Source: Lachnospiraceae bacterium
GTDB taxonomy: Bacteria; Bacillota; Clostridia; Lachnospirales; Lachnospiraceae
Assembly (NCBI GenBank): GCA_024699395.1
Contig: JAILPU010000197.1
Coordinates: 1-7,901, forward strand
Direction of reading: 5' to 3'
Length of the DNA: 7,901 bases
A program made the position numbers and the translations under genes. The notes under the pieces are model-generated. The model was given only the letters and a program-made list of their open reading frames with translations. It did no database searches and was not told the origin of the DNA. Below, one piece after another: positions 1-6,716 of the stretch; position 1 is the stretch's first letter; each line of letters opens with the position of its first letter.

Positions 1-1286
1 CCTGTTTTAAGCTGATTTGCGCCGTTATCAACAGCCTCCGCACCGGTCTTAACGGTGCCTGCGCCTTCAGAGGCACGACCTATTCCTGCATTTAAAGATT
101 CCATTCCGGTATCAAGTTCCGAAATACCGTTTTTCAGATCATTTGCACCGCTGTCCAGTTTTGCCGCGCCTTCATCAAGGGCTACTGCTCCGGCCGAAAC
201 CTTTCCCACTCCTTGGGTATAGGCGACAACCCCGTCATGAAGCTTTGTTGTACCGCTTGAAAAATCCTTCGTTCCGTCAGCAAGCGACTTTGCACCGTCC
301 TCTAATTTTCCGGTTCCGTCCTCAAGTTCCTGCCCTGCATCGGCAAATTCTTTTACAGAGTCCTGAATCATAGTGGTATCAAAAGAATCTATACCGTCAA
401 GGCCCAATGATTCTATAACATCCGAACTTATCATGGTTAAGATCATCCCGGATTCAAAATCTGAAGCATCGGCTTCTATGGTTACTCCAACGGGGATGTT
501 AATCTTATCTTCTATCGTCTGAATCAAATCTTTGCTTTCTATTTTCTCTCCGTTCAGGCTTTCAATAAGTCCGGGGAACGCCATACCCACTACGATATTT
601 CTCTTTCCGTCGGAAATTACTGTTCCGTTTGAAACCTTGATATTACTGAATTTATCTTCATCGAGCATCATACCGCTTACAACTGCAAAGGGGGTATATA
701 TAGTCTCCTCTTTATCATTTATCAATACGGTATTTTTGCAGTTGTTTTTGTAAGAGATATCTATCTCCACATGACCGTTTTTACCTGCGAGTTCATCTGC
801 GGCTATAGGCTCACCGTTTAACTTATATGATATATTTACATCAACAGGAAGTGCCTTGTCGGTTGTTCCCTGATAATATATATCTTCACCCGTTGTCTCC
901 CAAACGTAATTCCCATCCTCGTCAATCTTATAAGTTTCGTCACCCTTAACATTTGTTATATCTGTAAGGTCGGATGAGTCCACCAGCTGTGTGGTATTAT
1001 CCACGTTCTTAAGCCAGTTGCTTACCACAACCGAATCAACAACACCATTGGGATTGGTCTTAACATATACTGTTTCCTGCTTTGCGGCGTTTGAAGAGCC
1101 GGCGTCAGCCATATGTTTTACAACCGCTTCCAGTTCCTGATCGTTGGGATTTTCATATATTTTATCGTTGAATTCATTTACTGTCATTGCTTCTGCGGTT
1201 TTCGAAGCATTCGGATTGAAACCTGTCATAGTTGCACACACAAGTGATGCGCACATTGTACAAGCCAATATTTTCTTGATTTTCAT
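1..1286 (-). CDS. Secreted xxxLxxG heptad-repeat protein (YhgE/Pip-like), C-terminus off the window
   Basis: The open frame runs 428 codons from ATG 1286 off the left edge without a stop. The start fits AAGGAG at 1296-1301, nine bases upstream; an in-frame ATG at 1295 abuts that site and is less likely. Residues 1-33 look like a Sec signal peptide (basic MKIKK, hydrophobic core, then TAEA). Residues 34-320 form a probable extracytoplasmic domain. From L321, glycines recur exactly every seven residues (G324 to G422, fifteen complete heptads, pattern LxxGxxx such as LEDGAKS and LDSGAND), the xxxLxxG repeat seen in YhgE/Pip-type envelope proteins. Related proteins often end in membrane segments, which would lie outside the window. 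It lies 55 bases downstream of the MMPL transporter on the same strand, probably in one operon. I infer an envelope partner of that transporter; its biochemical role is not established. Confidence 0.88.
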   Translation of the reverse strand, partial: MKIKKILACTMCASLVCATMTGFNPNASKTAEAMTVNEFNDKIYENPNDQELEAVVKHMADAGSSNAAKQETVYVKTNPNGVVDSVVVSNWLKNVDNTTQLVDSSDLTDITNVKGDETYKIDEDGNYVWETTGEDIYYQGTTDKALPVDVNISYKLNGEPIAADELAGKNGHVEIDISYKNNCKNTVLINDKEETIYTPFAVVSGMMLDEDKFSNIKVSNGTVISDGKRNIVVGMAFPGLIESLNGEKIESKDLIQTIEDKINIPVGVTIEADASDFESGMILTMISSDVIESLGLDGIDSFDTTMIQDSVKEFADAGQELEDGTGKLEDGAKSLADGTKDFSSGTTKLHDGVVAYTQGVGKVSAGAVALDEGAAKLDSGANDLKNGISELDTGMESLNAGIGRASEGAGTVKTGAEAVDNGANQLKT

Positions 1287-1341
1287 GATATCCATCTCCT
1301 TTTTCAATTACAAAACTCTTCTTGGTTTCCGGCGTAATATC

Positions 1342-3447
1342 TTATACCGCTTTCAGTTTTCTGTGATTTAACAGTCGGTGATGTTTATGAGTCCCGTTCA
1401 CTGTTGTCATGCATATTAATCTGTCAAATATTAAAAGCATCGTGGGAAGCATGGTAAGTACTATAAACATACTGATCAATGCTCCTCTGGCCATGAGCGA
1501 ACAAAGGGAGCCTATCATATCAATATTGCTTACAAGACCCACACCAAACGTTGCGGCAAAAAAACTTAATGCGCTGACCATTATAGATTTCATGCTTGAT
1601 TTATGGGCGGTGAGCACTGCTGCCTTTTTATCAGCGCCGTTCTCACGCTCCTTCCTGTATCTTGTTGTCATGAGAATTGCATAATCCACTGTGGAACCAA
1701 GCTGTATAGTTCCTATTACAATCGACGCCACAAAGGGCAATGTGGTATTCGTATAAAAAGGAAGGCCCATGTTGATGAATATTGCAAGTTCAATAACCCC
1801 CACAAGTATAACGGGCAAGGATATTGACTTAAAAACAAAGATTATAATTAAGAATATTGCTCCGATGGAAACCATATTTACTCTGGCAAAATCCTTATCG
1901 GTAATCTCTATAAGATCTTTGGTGCAAGGCGCTTCGCCCACAAGCATTGCCTTAGAGTCATAGGATTTTATTATCCTGTTCAGTTCATCGCACTGACGGT
2001 TCACCTCATCACTTGCAACCTTATATTCGCTCATCACAAGCATCAGTTTGTATTCTTTGCTCTCAAGCCTTTCTTTTATCTCGTCGGGAATCATTTCTGT
2101 AGGGATATTGGGTCCCAGAATCGCATCAAGACCAAGCACATCCTTTACGCCGCTTTGAGATTTTATATCGGATATCATCTTCTGACTCTCCCCCATGGGA
2201 AGATTGGCATCATAAAGAATCATATGTGTACTGTTCATATTAAACAGTTCATTCTGTTTTGCATTCGCCCTGATGCTGGGTAGTGACTCGGGCAATGTGG
2301 AATCCAGATTGTAGTAAACCGATGTATTCATATATCCAAATACCGAGGGTATAAGAAATACCACAAAAAGAATCGCAAACAGCCATGTATGTTTTACCAC
2401 AAACTCCGACACCTTCGGCATATCGGGAAGTAACGGTTTATGCTTGGTCTTCTGTATCCCTTTGTCAAACAATAAAAGCATGGAAGGAAGTATTGTTATA
2501 CATGATATAACTCCGATAAATACACCCTTTGCCATAACGATCCCAAGATCAAATCCCAGGGTAAAGCTCATAAAACAAAGTGCCACAAAGCCTGCTATAG
2601 TCGTTATGGAACTCCCCACAACAGAGCTGATGGTGTTGCCAATCGCCTGAGCCATTGCACCTTCTCTGTCCCCCGGCATACTCTCAAGATTCTCTTCATA
2701 GCTGTGCCAGAGGAATATTGAGTAATCCATGGTGACCCCAAGCTGAAGCACTGCTGTAAGTGCCTGTGTGATGTAACTTATCTTTCCAAGCACAATGTTG
2801 CTGCCCAGGTTGTACAGTATCGCCATTCCTATCCCCACAAGGAAAAATACCGGTGCAAGAAAAGAATCCATTGTAACACCCAAAACGATTATTGCAAGAA
2901 TCACCGCAACAAGAACATATAGCGGCGTTTCCTTCTCAGAAAGGTTCTTGGTATCCGTGACAACTGCACTCATACCACTCAAAAAGCATTGTTCGGATGT
3001 TATTTTTCTTATCTCTTCTATGGCATTCATTGTTCCGTCAGCAGATGTGGTTTCATCAAATATCACTGCCATCATCGTTGCATCTTTACTGTTGAATGCA
3101 TCATACACCTCATCCGGCAGCATGCTCATAGGTATTGAAAGATCTGCCAATGAGTCATACCATATAACATCTGCGACATGATCCACCTGTTCGACTTTGG
3201 CTTTTATCTCCGCCACATCCTTATCCTTCATTCCTTCTACTATAAGAAATGAGAAGGCTCCCGTGCCGAACTGATCCACAAGTATATCCTGTCCCACCAT
3301 TGTCTCAATATCCTTCGGAAGATAATAAAGAATATCATAATTGACTTTTGTCATAAAATATCCTATTACCGAAGGAATCAGAAGGATCACCGATAATATA
3401 ATTATCCCGATTCTGTGTTTAACTATCTTCTGTCCTAATCCGATCAT
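1342..3447 (-). CDS. MMPL/RND-superfamily transporter
   Basis: A predicted 701-residue inner-membrane transporter with two homologous halves. Each half has one membrane helix (about 13-32 and 355-373), a large extracytoplasmic loop (33-174 and 374-522) and a five-helix bundle (about 175-327 and 523-677). Both bundles carry the Asp-Tyr pair expected of the proton relay in MmpL proteins: GVTMDYSIFL with DY at 241-242 and GSTVDYAILM with DY at 588-589. The loops are visibly duplicated (MLPDEVYDAFNSKD near 109 and MIPDEIKERLESKE near 452). The family moves lipids, surfactants or other hydrophobic compounds using the proton gradient; cargo here is unknown. The frame extends to a GTG at 3456, but that codon overlaps the AGGG (3456-3459) that suits ATG 3447 at eight bases, so I chose ATG. 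The C-terminus is basic and histidine-rich (THKHHRLLNHRK). Likely repressed by the divergent TetR protein. Confidence 0.93.
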   Translation of the reverse strand: MIGLGQKIVKHRIGIIILSVILLIPSVIGYFMTKVNYDILYYLPKDIETMVGQDILVDQFGTGAFSFLIVEGMKDKDVAEIKAKVEQVDHVADVIWYDSLADLSIPMSMLPDEVYDAFNSKDATMMAVIFDETTSADGTMNAIEEIRKITSEQCFLSGMSAVVTDTKNLSEKETPLYVLVAVILAIIVLGVTMDSFLAPVFFLVGIGMAILYNLGSNIVLGKISYITQALTAVLQLGVTMDYSIFLWHSYEENLESMPGDREGAMAQAIGNTISSVVGSSITTIAGFVALCFMSFTLGFDLGIVMAKGVFIGVISCITILPSMLLLFDKGIQKTKHKPLLPDMPKVSEFVVKHTWLFAILFVVFLIPSVFGYMNTSVYYNLDSTLPESLPSIRANAKQNELFNMNSTHMILYDANLPMGESQKMISDIKSQSGVKDVLGLDAILGPNIPTEMIPDEIKERLESKEYKLMLVMSEYKVASDEVNRQCDELNRIIKSYDSKAMLVGEAPCTKDLIEITDKDFARVNMVSIGAIFLIIIFVFKSISLPVILVGVIELAIFINMGLPFYTNTTLPFVASIVIGTIQLGSTVDYAILMTTRYRKERENGADKKAAVLTAHKSSMKSIMVSALSFFAATFGVGLVSNIDMIGSLCSLMARGALISMFIVLTMLPTMLLIFDRLICMTTVNGTHKHHRLLNHRKLKAV

Positions 3448-3489
3448 ACTATGCACCCTGCTTTCTGACTGATGATAATAATTTTTAGA

Positions 3490-3506
3490 AATGACCGTTG
3501 TTCATT
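3490..3506. promoter_or_regulatory. Putative TetR operator 1 (inverted repeat)
   Basis: AATGACC-GTT-GTTCATT is a 17-bp inverted repeat with one mismatch between its 7-base arms. It sits at about +8 to +24 of the predicted transporter-operon transcript. Its half-site resembles that of the second repeat at 3533-3549, and the centres are 43 bp apart, close to four helical turns. Position and symmetry suit a site bound by the adjacent TetR regulator; binding itself is inferred. Confidence 0.55.
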
Positions 3507-3519
3507 TTTTTCTAATCAC

Positions 3520-3548
3520 GTTATAGCAGATAAATGACTATTAGTCAA
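3520..3548 (-). promoter_or_regulatory. Promoter of the MMPL / heptad-repeat operon
   Basis: On the minus strand, -35 TTGACT (3548-3543) is followed by a 17-base spacer and -10 TATAAC (3525-3520), with TGC directly before the -10 giving an extended -10. Transcription should start near 3513, leaving a leader of about 65 bases before ATG 3447. The -35 and the start of the spacer are covered by an inverted repeat, so a bound repressor would block polymerase. Confidence 0.75.
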
Positions 3549-3549
3549 T
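3533..3549. promoter_or_regulatory. Putative TetR operator 2 (inverted repeat over the -35)
   Basis: AATGACT-ATT-AGTCAAT contains the perfect core TGACTA-T-TAGTCA (3535-3547). It overlaps the -35 hexamer of the transporter operon and ends about 17 bases before the candidate -35 of tetR, so one occupied site could affect both promoters. It shares the AATGAC half-site with operator 1. Assignment to the TetR protein rests on location and symmetry. Confidence 0.6.
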
Positions 3550-3566
3550 AATTTTTCTTTCGTTTA

Positions 3567-3595
3567 TTGATTTTTTATATTTTTGATGTTTAAAT
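3567..3595 (+). promoter_or_regulatory. Candidate promoter of the TetR-family gene
   Basis: TTGATT (3567-3572), a 17-base spacer and TTAAAT (3590-3595) form a plausible sigma-A promoter in a very AT-rich stretch. Other registers of the -10 are possible in TTTAAATAATAATAT. Transcription would begin near 3602, inside the inverted repeat at 3599-3627. Confidence 0.4.
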
Positions 3596-3598
3596 AAT

Positions 3599-3627
3599 AA
3601 TATCCGCACCAAAAAGGCACGGATATT
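3599..3627 (+). repeat. Inverted repeat / hairpin in the tetR leader
   Basis: AATATCCG (3599-3606) and CGGATATT (3620-3627) are perfect 8-base arms. Inside, CC and GG (3609-3610, 3616-3617) can pair around an AAAAA loop, and weak pairs extend the stem outward to about 3595/3631. No T-tract follows on the plus strand, so it is not a terminator for tetR. It could be a leader hairpin or another protein-binding site between promoter and start codon. Confidence 0.5.
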
Positions 3628-3660
3628 GTTGATAATCTCACACTATGGAGACTTTTAGTC

Positions 3661-4263
3661 ATGGGCAAAGCCGAAGAAAACAAATTAAAGAAAAGAGAGT
3701 CCCTCTTAGATACCGCATTTAAGCTGTTCACCACAAAAGGGCTCCATAATACATCGATTTCCGATATTGTGGAACAGGCCGGGGTTGCCAAGGGAACATT
3801 TTATCTTTATTTCAAGGATAAATACGATATCAACAACAAGCTTGTGGCCCACAGAGCAACCAAGCTTTTTGATGATTCACTGGAAAAAATGCGTGCCTCC
3901 AATGCAGTGGGATACAGAGACAAGATTTTGTTCGTTATCAATGATATAATCGATGCGCTGAATAAGGACAAAGTTCTTTTGATGTTCATATCCAAGAATC
4001 TCGGCCTCGGCTTTTCAAGATATGCAATGGAAAGCTCCGCTGTAACAGAAAAGGCTCCCATAAAGGAAGCCTCTGAAAGTCTGTTGAAAGATATAGCAGG
4101 CGAGATCAAAAATCCCCGTCTTATGATGTATATGATAATAGAGCTGACAGGCTCCAGCATATACTCATCTATCCTCTACGATCAGCCTGTCAATATAGAA
4201 GAGCTGAAACCCTACCTCTATAAAGCAATAAACAGCATTATAGATGAATTTGCGGCTGAGTGA
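3661..4263 (+). CDS. TetR/AcrR-family transcriptional regulator
   Basis: A 200-residue protein of normal length for the family. The N-terminal DNA-binding domain spans about residues 10-57, with the helix-turn-helix at 31-50 (TSISDIVEQAGVAKGTFYLY followed by FKDKYD), a textbook TetR signature. The helical remainder (about 60-196) should form the ligand-binding and dimerisation domain; it is not similar enough to any named member for me to assign a ligand. ATG 3661 is preceded by GGAG at 3647-3650, ten bases upstream. The gene is divergent from the MMPL transporter operon, and two matching inverted repeats lie in the shared intergenic region, so local repression of the pump operon, and possibly of itself, is the natural inference. 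It ends in TGA and is convergent with the radical SAM gene. Confidence 0.92.
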   Translation: MGKAEENKLKKRESLLDTAFKLFTTKGLHNTSISDIVEQAGVAKGTFYLYFKDKYDINNKLVAHRATKLFDDSLEKMRASNAVGYRDKILFVINDIIDALNKDKVLLMFISKNLGLGFSRYAMESSAVTEKAPIKEASESLLKDIAGEIKNPRLMMYMIIELTGSSIYSSILYDQPVNIEELKPYLYKAINSIIDEFAAE

Positions 4264-4280
4264 TAGCAGTGTTCCCATCT

Positions 4281-4298
4281 TTTTTTCTATAGAAAAAA
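4281..4298. repeat. Perfect AT-rich palindrome between convergent genes
   Basis: TTTTTTCTATAGAAAAAA is an 18-bp perfect palindrome in the short gap between the ends of tetR and the radical SAM gene. It offers a T-run in both directions but lacks a GC-rich stem, so it is at best a weak bidirectional terminator. No better terminator is visible in 4264-4338. Confidence 0.4.
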
Positions 4299-4338
4299 TG
4301 TTATTGCGCTCATATTTCCTCCACATAATTCACCTGTT

Positions 4339-5226
4339 TTATTCGCTGTACAAATCGAAAATACTCATCTGATGATATTTCTCAGGGAATTCCTGCATGA
4401 ATTTGAAGCACTCATCAGGTGTTGACATAATTTTGTTGTCCCTGCAGATTCTTTCCAAGGTTTTCTTTAGGTTACCTGCGTTTGGACTTGGCAACTCATA
4501 GGCATTTCCGTATTGCTTAATATACTTTGATTTTATCCCCGGAAAATATTTATCCAGGGCTTCATAAAAATATTCCCTGTCACCATCACGAAGTGTGAGT
4601 CCCATTCCAAAATCAATAACGCCCTTCACTCCGACTCTGGCACATTCATTAAGGATTGAAGTGATGTTTTCCTCAGTGTCGTTAATAAAAGGCAATATGG
4701 GTGTGAGCCACACAACAGTGGGAATTCCTTTTTCCTGCATCTTCTCAAGGACTTCAATACGGCGCTTTGTGTTGCACACATTTGGTTCCACTATCCCGCA
4801 CAGCTCATCGTCAAAAGTAGTAAGCGTCATCTGAACCACGCATTTGGCTTTACGGTTAATCTCGGAAAGCAAATCAATATCTCTAAGTATGCGATCGGAT
4901 TTGGTTTGAATTGCGACGCCGAAACCATTCTCTGATATAATCTCAAGGCATCTTCTTGTGAGCTTTAAATTTTCCTCACAATGCATATAGGGATCGGACA
5001 TGGCGCCTGTTCCAATCATGCATTTTTTCCTTTTGGATCTCAGTGCCTTTTCAAGAAGTTCGGGGGCGTTCTGTTTCACCTCAATATCTTCAAAAGGATG
5101 GGTGAAGTGATAGCACTTACTCCTGCTGTCACAGTAAATGCATCCGTGAGTACAGCCTCTGTATATATTCATTCCCGTATAACCGCCGCTTACGGTCAGG
5201 ATTCCCTTCGCATCCACAAAATGCAT
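4339..5226 (-). CDS. SPL-like (COG1533-type) radical SAM protein
   Basis: A 295-residue radical SAM protein. The Fe4S4-binding motif CxxxCxxC is at C25, C29 and C32 (RGCTHGCIYCDSR), the form found in spore-photoproduct-lyase-like proteins. Other family blocks follow in order: GAMSDPYMHCEENLKLTRRC (about 74-93), IQTKSDRILRDIDLL (106-120), MTLTTFDDELCGIVEPN (133-149), TPILPFINDTEENI (175-188) and a C-terminal QMSIFDL (286-292). Such proteins cleave SAM to a deoxyadenosyl radical, but most members apart from true spore photoproduct lyase have no known substrate. No sporulation or DNA-repair gene is nearby, so I do not call it splB. ATG 5226 lies eight bases from GAGGAG (5235-5240); an earlier ATG is out of frame. 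It appears to be transcribed alone, with a repeat-bearing upstream region. Confidence 0.9.
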   Translation of the reverse strand: MHFVDAKGILTVSGGYTGMNIYRGCTHGCIYCDSRSKCYHFTHPFEDIEVKQNAPELLEKALRSKRKKCMIGTGAMSDPYMHCEENLKLTRRCLEIISENGFGVAIQTKSDRILRDIDLLSEINRKAKCVVQMTLTTFDDELCGIVEPNVCNTKRRIEVLEKMQEKGIPTVVWLTPILPFINDTEENITSILNECARVGVKGVIDFGMGLTLRDGDREYFYEALDKYFPGIKSKYIKQYGNAYELPSPNAGNLKKTLERICRDNKIMSTPDECFKFMQEFPEKYHQMSIFDLYSE

Positions 5227-5268
5227 TTTTCATGCTCCTCTTATTTGTCGAACCCATTCATTAGCACA

Positions 5269-5396
5269 TCTGCAAATTATTCTTAAACGTCTGCAAATTT
5301 AGGTATGTTCCTAAATATCCTTAATCTCAGTTGTATTCTCAGATATCCGCAAACTTAGATTCGAACTTAATTGTCCCCAATCTCAGCTATATTCTC
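5269..5396. repeat. Degenerate 56-bp tandem repeat upstream of the radical SAM gene
   Basis: Two units, 5290-5345 and 5346-5396, align without gaps at a 56-base offset; I count 38 matches in 52 positions. Shared blocks are TCYGCAAA at the start and AATCTCAG plus TATTCTCA at the end. The centre of the first unit is a perfect stem, ATTTAGG (5297-5303) with CCTAAAT (5310-5316); the second unit has TTCGAA at the equivalent place. A third copy at 5269-5289 (TCTGCAAATTATTCTTAAACG) looks like the same unit with about 35 internal bases missing. The repeats lie where the promoter of the radical SAM gene should be, and I see no convincing promoter there. Confidence 0.65.
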
Positions 5397-5397
5397 A

Positions 5398-5425
5398 AAA
5401 AGGTGGACAAGTCTGTCCACCTTTT
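5398..5425 (-). terminator. Intrinsic terminator of the lipoprotein gene
   Basis: AAAAGGTGGACA (5398-5409) and TGTCCACCTTTT (5414-5425) make a perfect 12-bp stem with a four-base loop. Read on the minus strand, the stem ends in a run of five T's and starts seven bases after the lipoprotein stop codon. The plus-strand side also has TTTT followed by an AT-rich stretch, so it may work both ways. Confidence 0.88.
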
Positions 5426-5431
5426 GTATTA

Positions 5432-6508
5432 TTAGTTTTTTTCGATAAATACTGCCTTTAATTTTCCGGGCTCATCGCTTCCCCAAAGTGAGAAATCAAA
5501 TTCGGGATTTGAAACGCACTCCACTGTTATAAAGTATTTCAGTGTGTCAGGTGTTGCGCTTTCATCCGATTCCACAGTCACATTGAATGTGTCTCCGTCC
5601 TCTTCCCATTCTTTTTTACAAATCATGGTTTCTGTGTTCTTCCCATCCCAGGGTACACTAATTGAAAATGAAACAGGAGACTCCTCATTCTCAAAGAAGT
5701 TAAGACTGCTTCCCATGTAATGTGACGGATAAAAAATTACATATGCATCCCCACTATCATATCTTAAACTGTGATACCAGATCGTATCACCTTCTTCTGC
5801 TGTGAAAGCTTCCTCTCCTCCCGCATTATAAAGAACATAATAGCCATCGGGAACTTCTTTGAAAACCGAATCATCCAAGAATATCCATGAACGACATTCC
5901 TCTGTCATATCTGCCAGGGATGCTCCCGGCAGGTAAACCAAAAACACATCCGCATCATCAAATCCATAGGGTTCCGAATAGATATACATCATATCATCTG
6001 CGATTTCCCGGGTGCCTACCTTATCCGCATCATCATTAATTAATTCAAGAAGTTTCATTGAATAAACATTCTTTTTATCAGTGGGCAGAGGATCGGAAAA
6101 CTTTCCCGAAAAACTGCATATGTACAGCGTTCCATTGGGGTACCCTTCACCGGTATCCCCCATGTCGGAATCATGATATGTTCCGGCAAAAGAACCGTCT
6201 TCATTAATCTCTATATCGGTGCTCCACCCACCTGCACCGCTTGTAAATGTAAAATTGCGTGGCAAATCGGAGAATGTCAGTGTATCACTTTCTTCTGTAA
6301 CTTCCTCTTCAGATGACGCCTCTTCATTATCAGGTGTTGCTTCTTCGGATGTTATTTCACTACTGTCATCAGTTTTGATTTCCTCCACAACGGCATCCGT
6401 CTCAGGTTCGGTTTTGGAGATATTCTGATTATCGGAACAGCCCGCCATTGTGGCAAGGCTTAAAGCCAATGTTGCAATGAGTAATTGTTTCTTTCCCTTA
6501 ATTTTCAT
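5432..6508 (-). CDS. Predicted lipoprotein of unknown function with acidic linker
   Basis: A 358-residue protein with a lipoprotein signal peptide: basic MKIKGKK, hydrophobic 9-19, then MAGC with the lipidated cysteine at 24 (methionine at -3 is a slightly unusual lipobox). Residues 31-75 are a low-complexity Glu/Asp/Ser/Thr linker that probably spans the cell wall. The folded part begins near 79 with FTSGAGGWSTDIEINEDGSF, then GTYHDSDMGDTGEGYPNG and a CSFSGKF motif. I recall this pattern from uncharacterised clostridial proteins, but know no function. The frame stays open back to 6631, but that start would lie upstream of the promoter at 6600-6628, so I chose ATG 6508. Its ribosome site is poor (AAGGAAG at 6522-6528, 13 bases away). 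A strong terminator follows. Confidence 0.8.
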   Translation of the reverse strand: MKIKGKKQLLIATLALSLATMAGCSDNQNISKTEPETDAVVEEIKTDDSSEITSEEATPDNEEASSEEEVTEESDTLTFSDLPRNFTFTSGAGGWSTDIEINEDGSFAGTYHDSDMGDTGEGYPNGTLYICSFSGKFSDPLPTDKKNVYSMKLLELINDDADKVGTREIADDMMYIYSEPYGFDDADVFLVYLPGASLADMTEECRSWIFLDDSVFKEVPDGYYVLYNAGGEEAFTAEEGDTIWYHSLRYDSGDAYVIFYPSHYMGSSLNFFENEESPVSFSISVPWDGKNTETMICKKEWEEDGDTFNVTVESDESATPDTLKYFITVECVSNPEFDFSLWGSDEPGKLKAVFIEKN

Positions 6509-6599
6509 AATCTTTCTTACGCTTCCTTTTACTGCTGATATTGTCATTCCTTCAGGCAACATACGGTTTCTAAACTGTATATCCCTGCCAGACTCACAC

Positions 6600-6628
6600 A
6601 TATTACTCTCAATCAAGTTGAAAGTCAA
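6600..6628 (-). promoter_or_regulatory. Promoter of the lipoprotein gene
   Basis: On the minus strand, TTGACT (6628-6623), a 17-base spacer and TAATAT (6605-6600) form a good sigma-A promoter. The start would be near 6593, giving a leader of about 85 bases. This argues against the longer frame beginning at 6631 and shows the gene need not depend on readthrough from the WYL gene. Confidence 0.65.
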
Positions 6629-6716
6629 CATGAAGGTGACGCTATATTAAGCATGATCCTCAATCTATTCTTGACCCCCTTCTCTGTACGTATCAATCAT
6701 TCTCAATCCAATTTGT

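Noticed and set aside
143..373. Plus-strand open frame inside the heptad-repeat gene
   Set aside because: It mirrors the repetitive minus-strand coding sequence, has low-complexity Pro/Leu/Arg composition and no ribosome site.
2795..3181. 128-codon plus-strand frame opposite the MMPL gene
   Set aside because: Antisense to a strongly supported coding region, with no ribosome site or recognisable motif.
3448..3456. GTG start for the MMPL transporter three codons upstream of ATG 3447
   Set aside because: The GTG overlaps the AGGG that fits as ribosome site for ATG 3447 at eight bases, and no better site lies further upstream.
3807..4160. 117-codon minus-strand frame opposite the TetR gene
   Set aside because: Antisense to a well-supported TetR gene and without a recognisable domain.
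4339..5226. Naming the radical SAM gene splB
   Set aside because: Shared core motifs place it in the wider family, but many members are not spore photoproduct lyases and no sporulation context or donor cysteine was demonstrated.
6509..6631. N-terminal extension of the lipoprotein frame to ATG 6631
   Set aside because: It begins upstream of a good promoter at 6600-6628 and would place 41 non-signal residues before an otherwise complete lipoprotein signal peptide.
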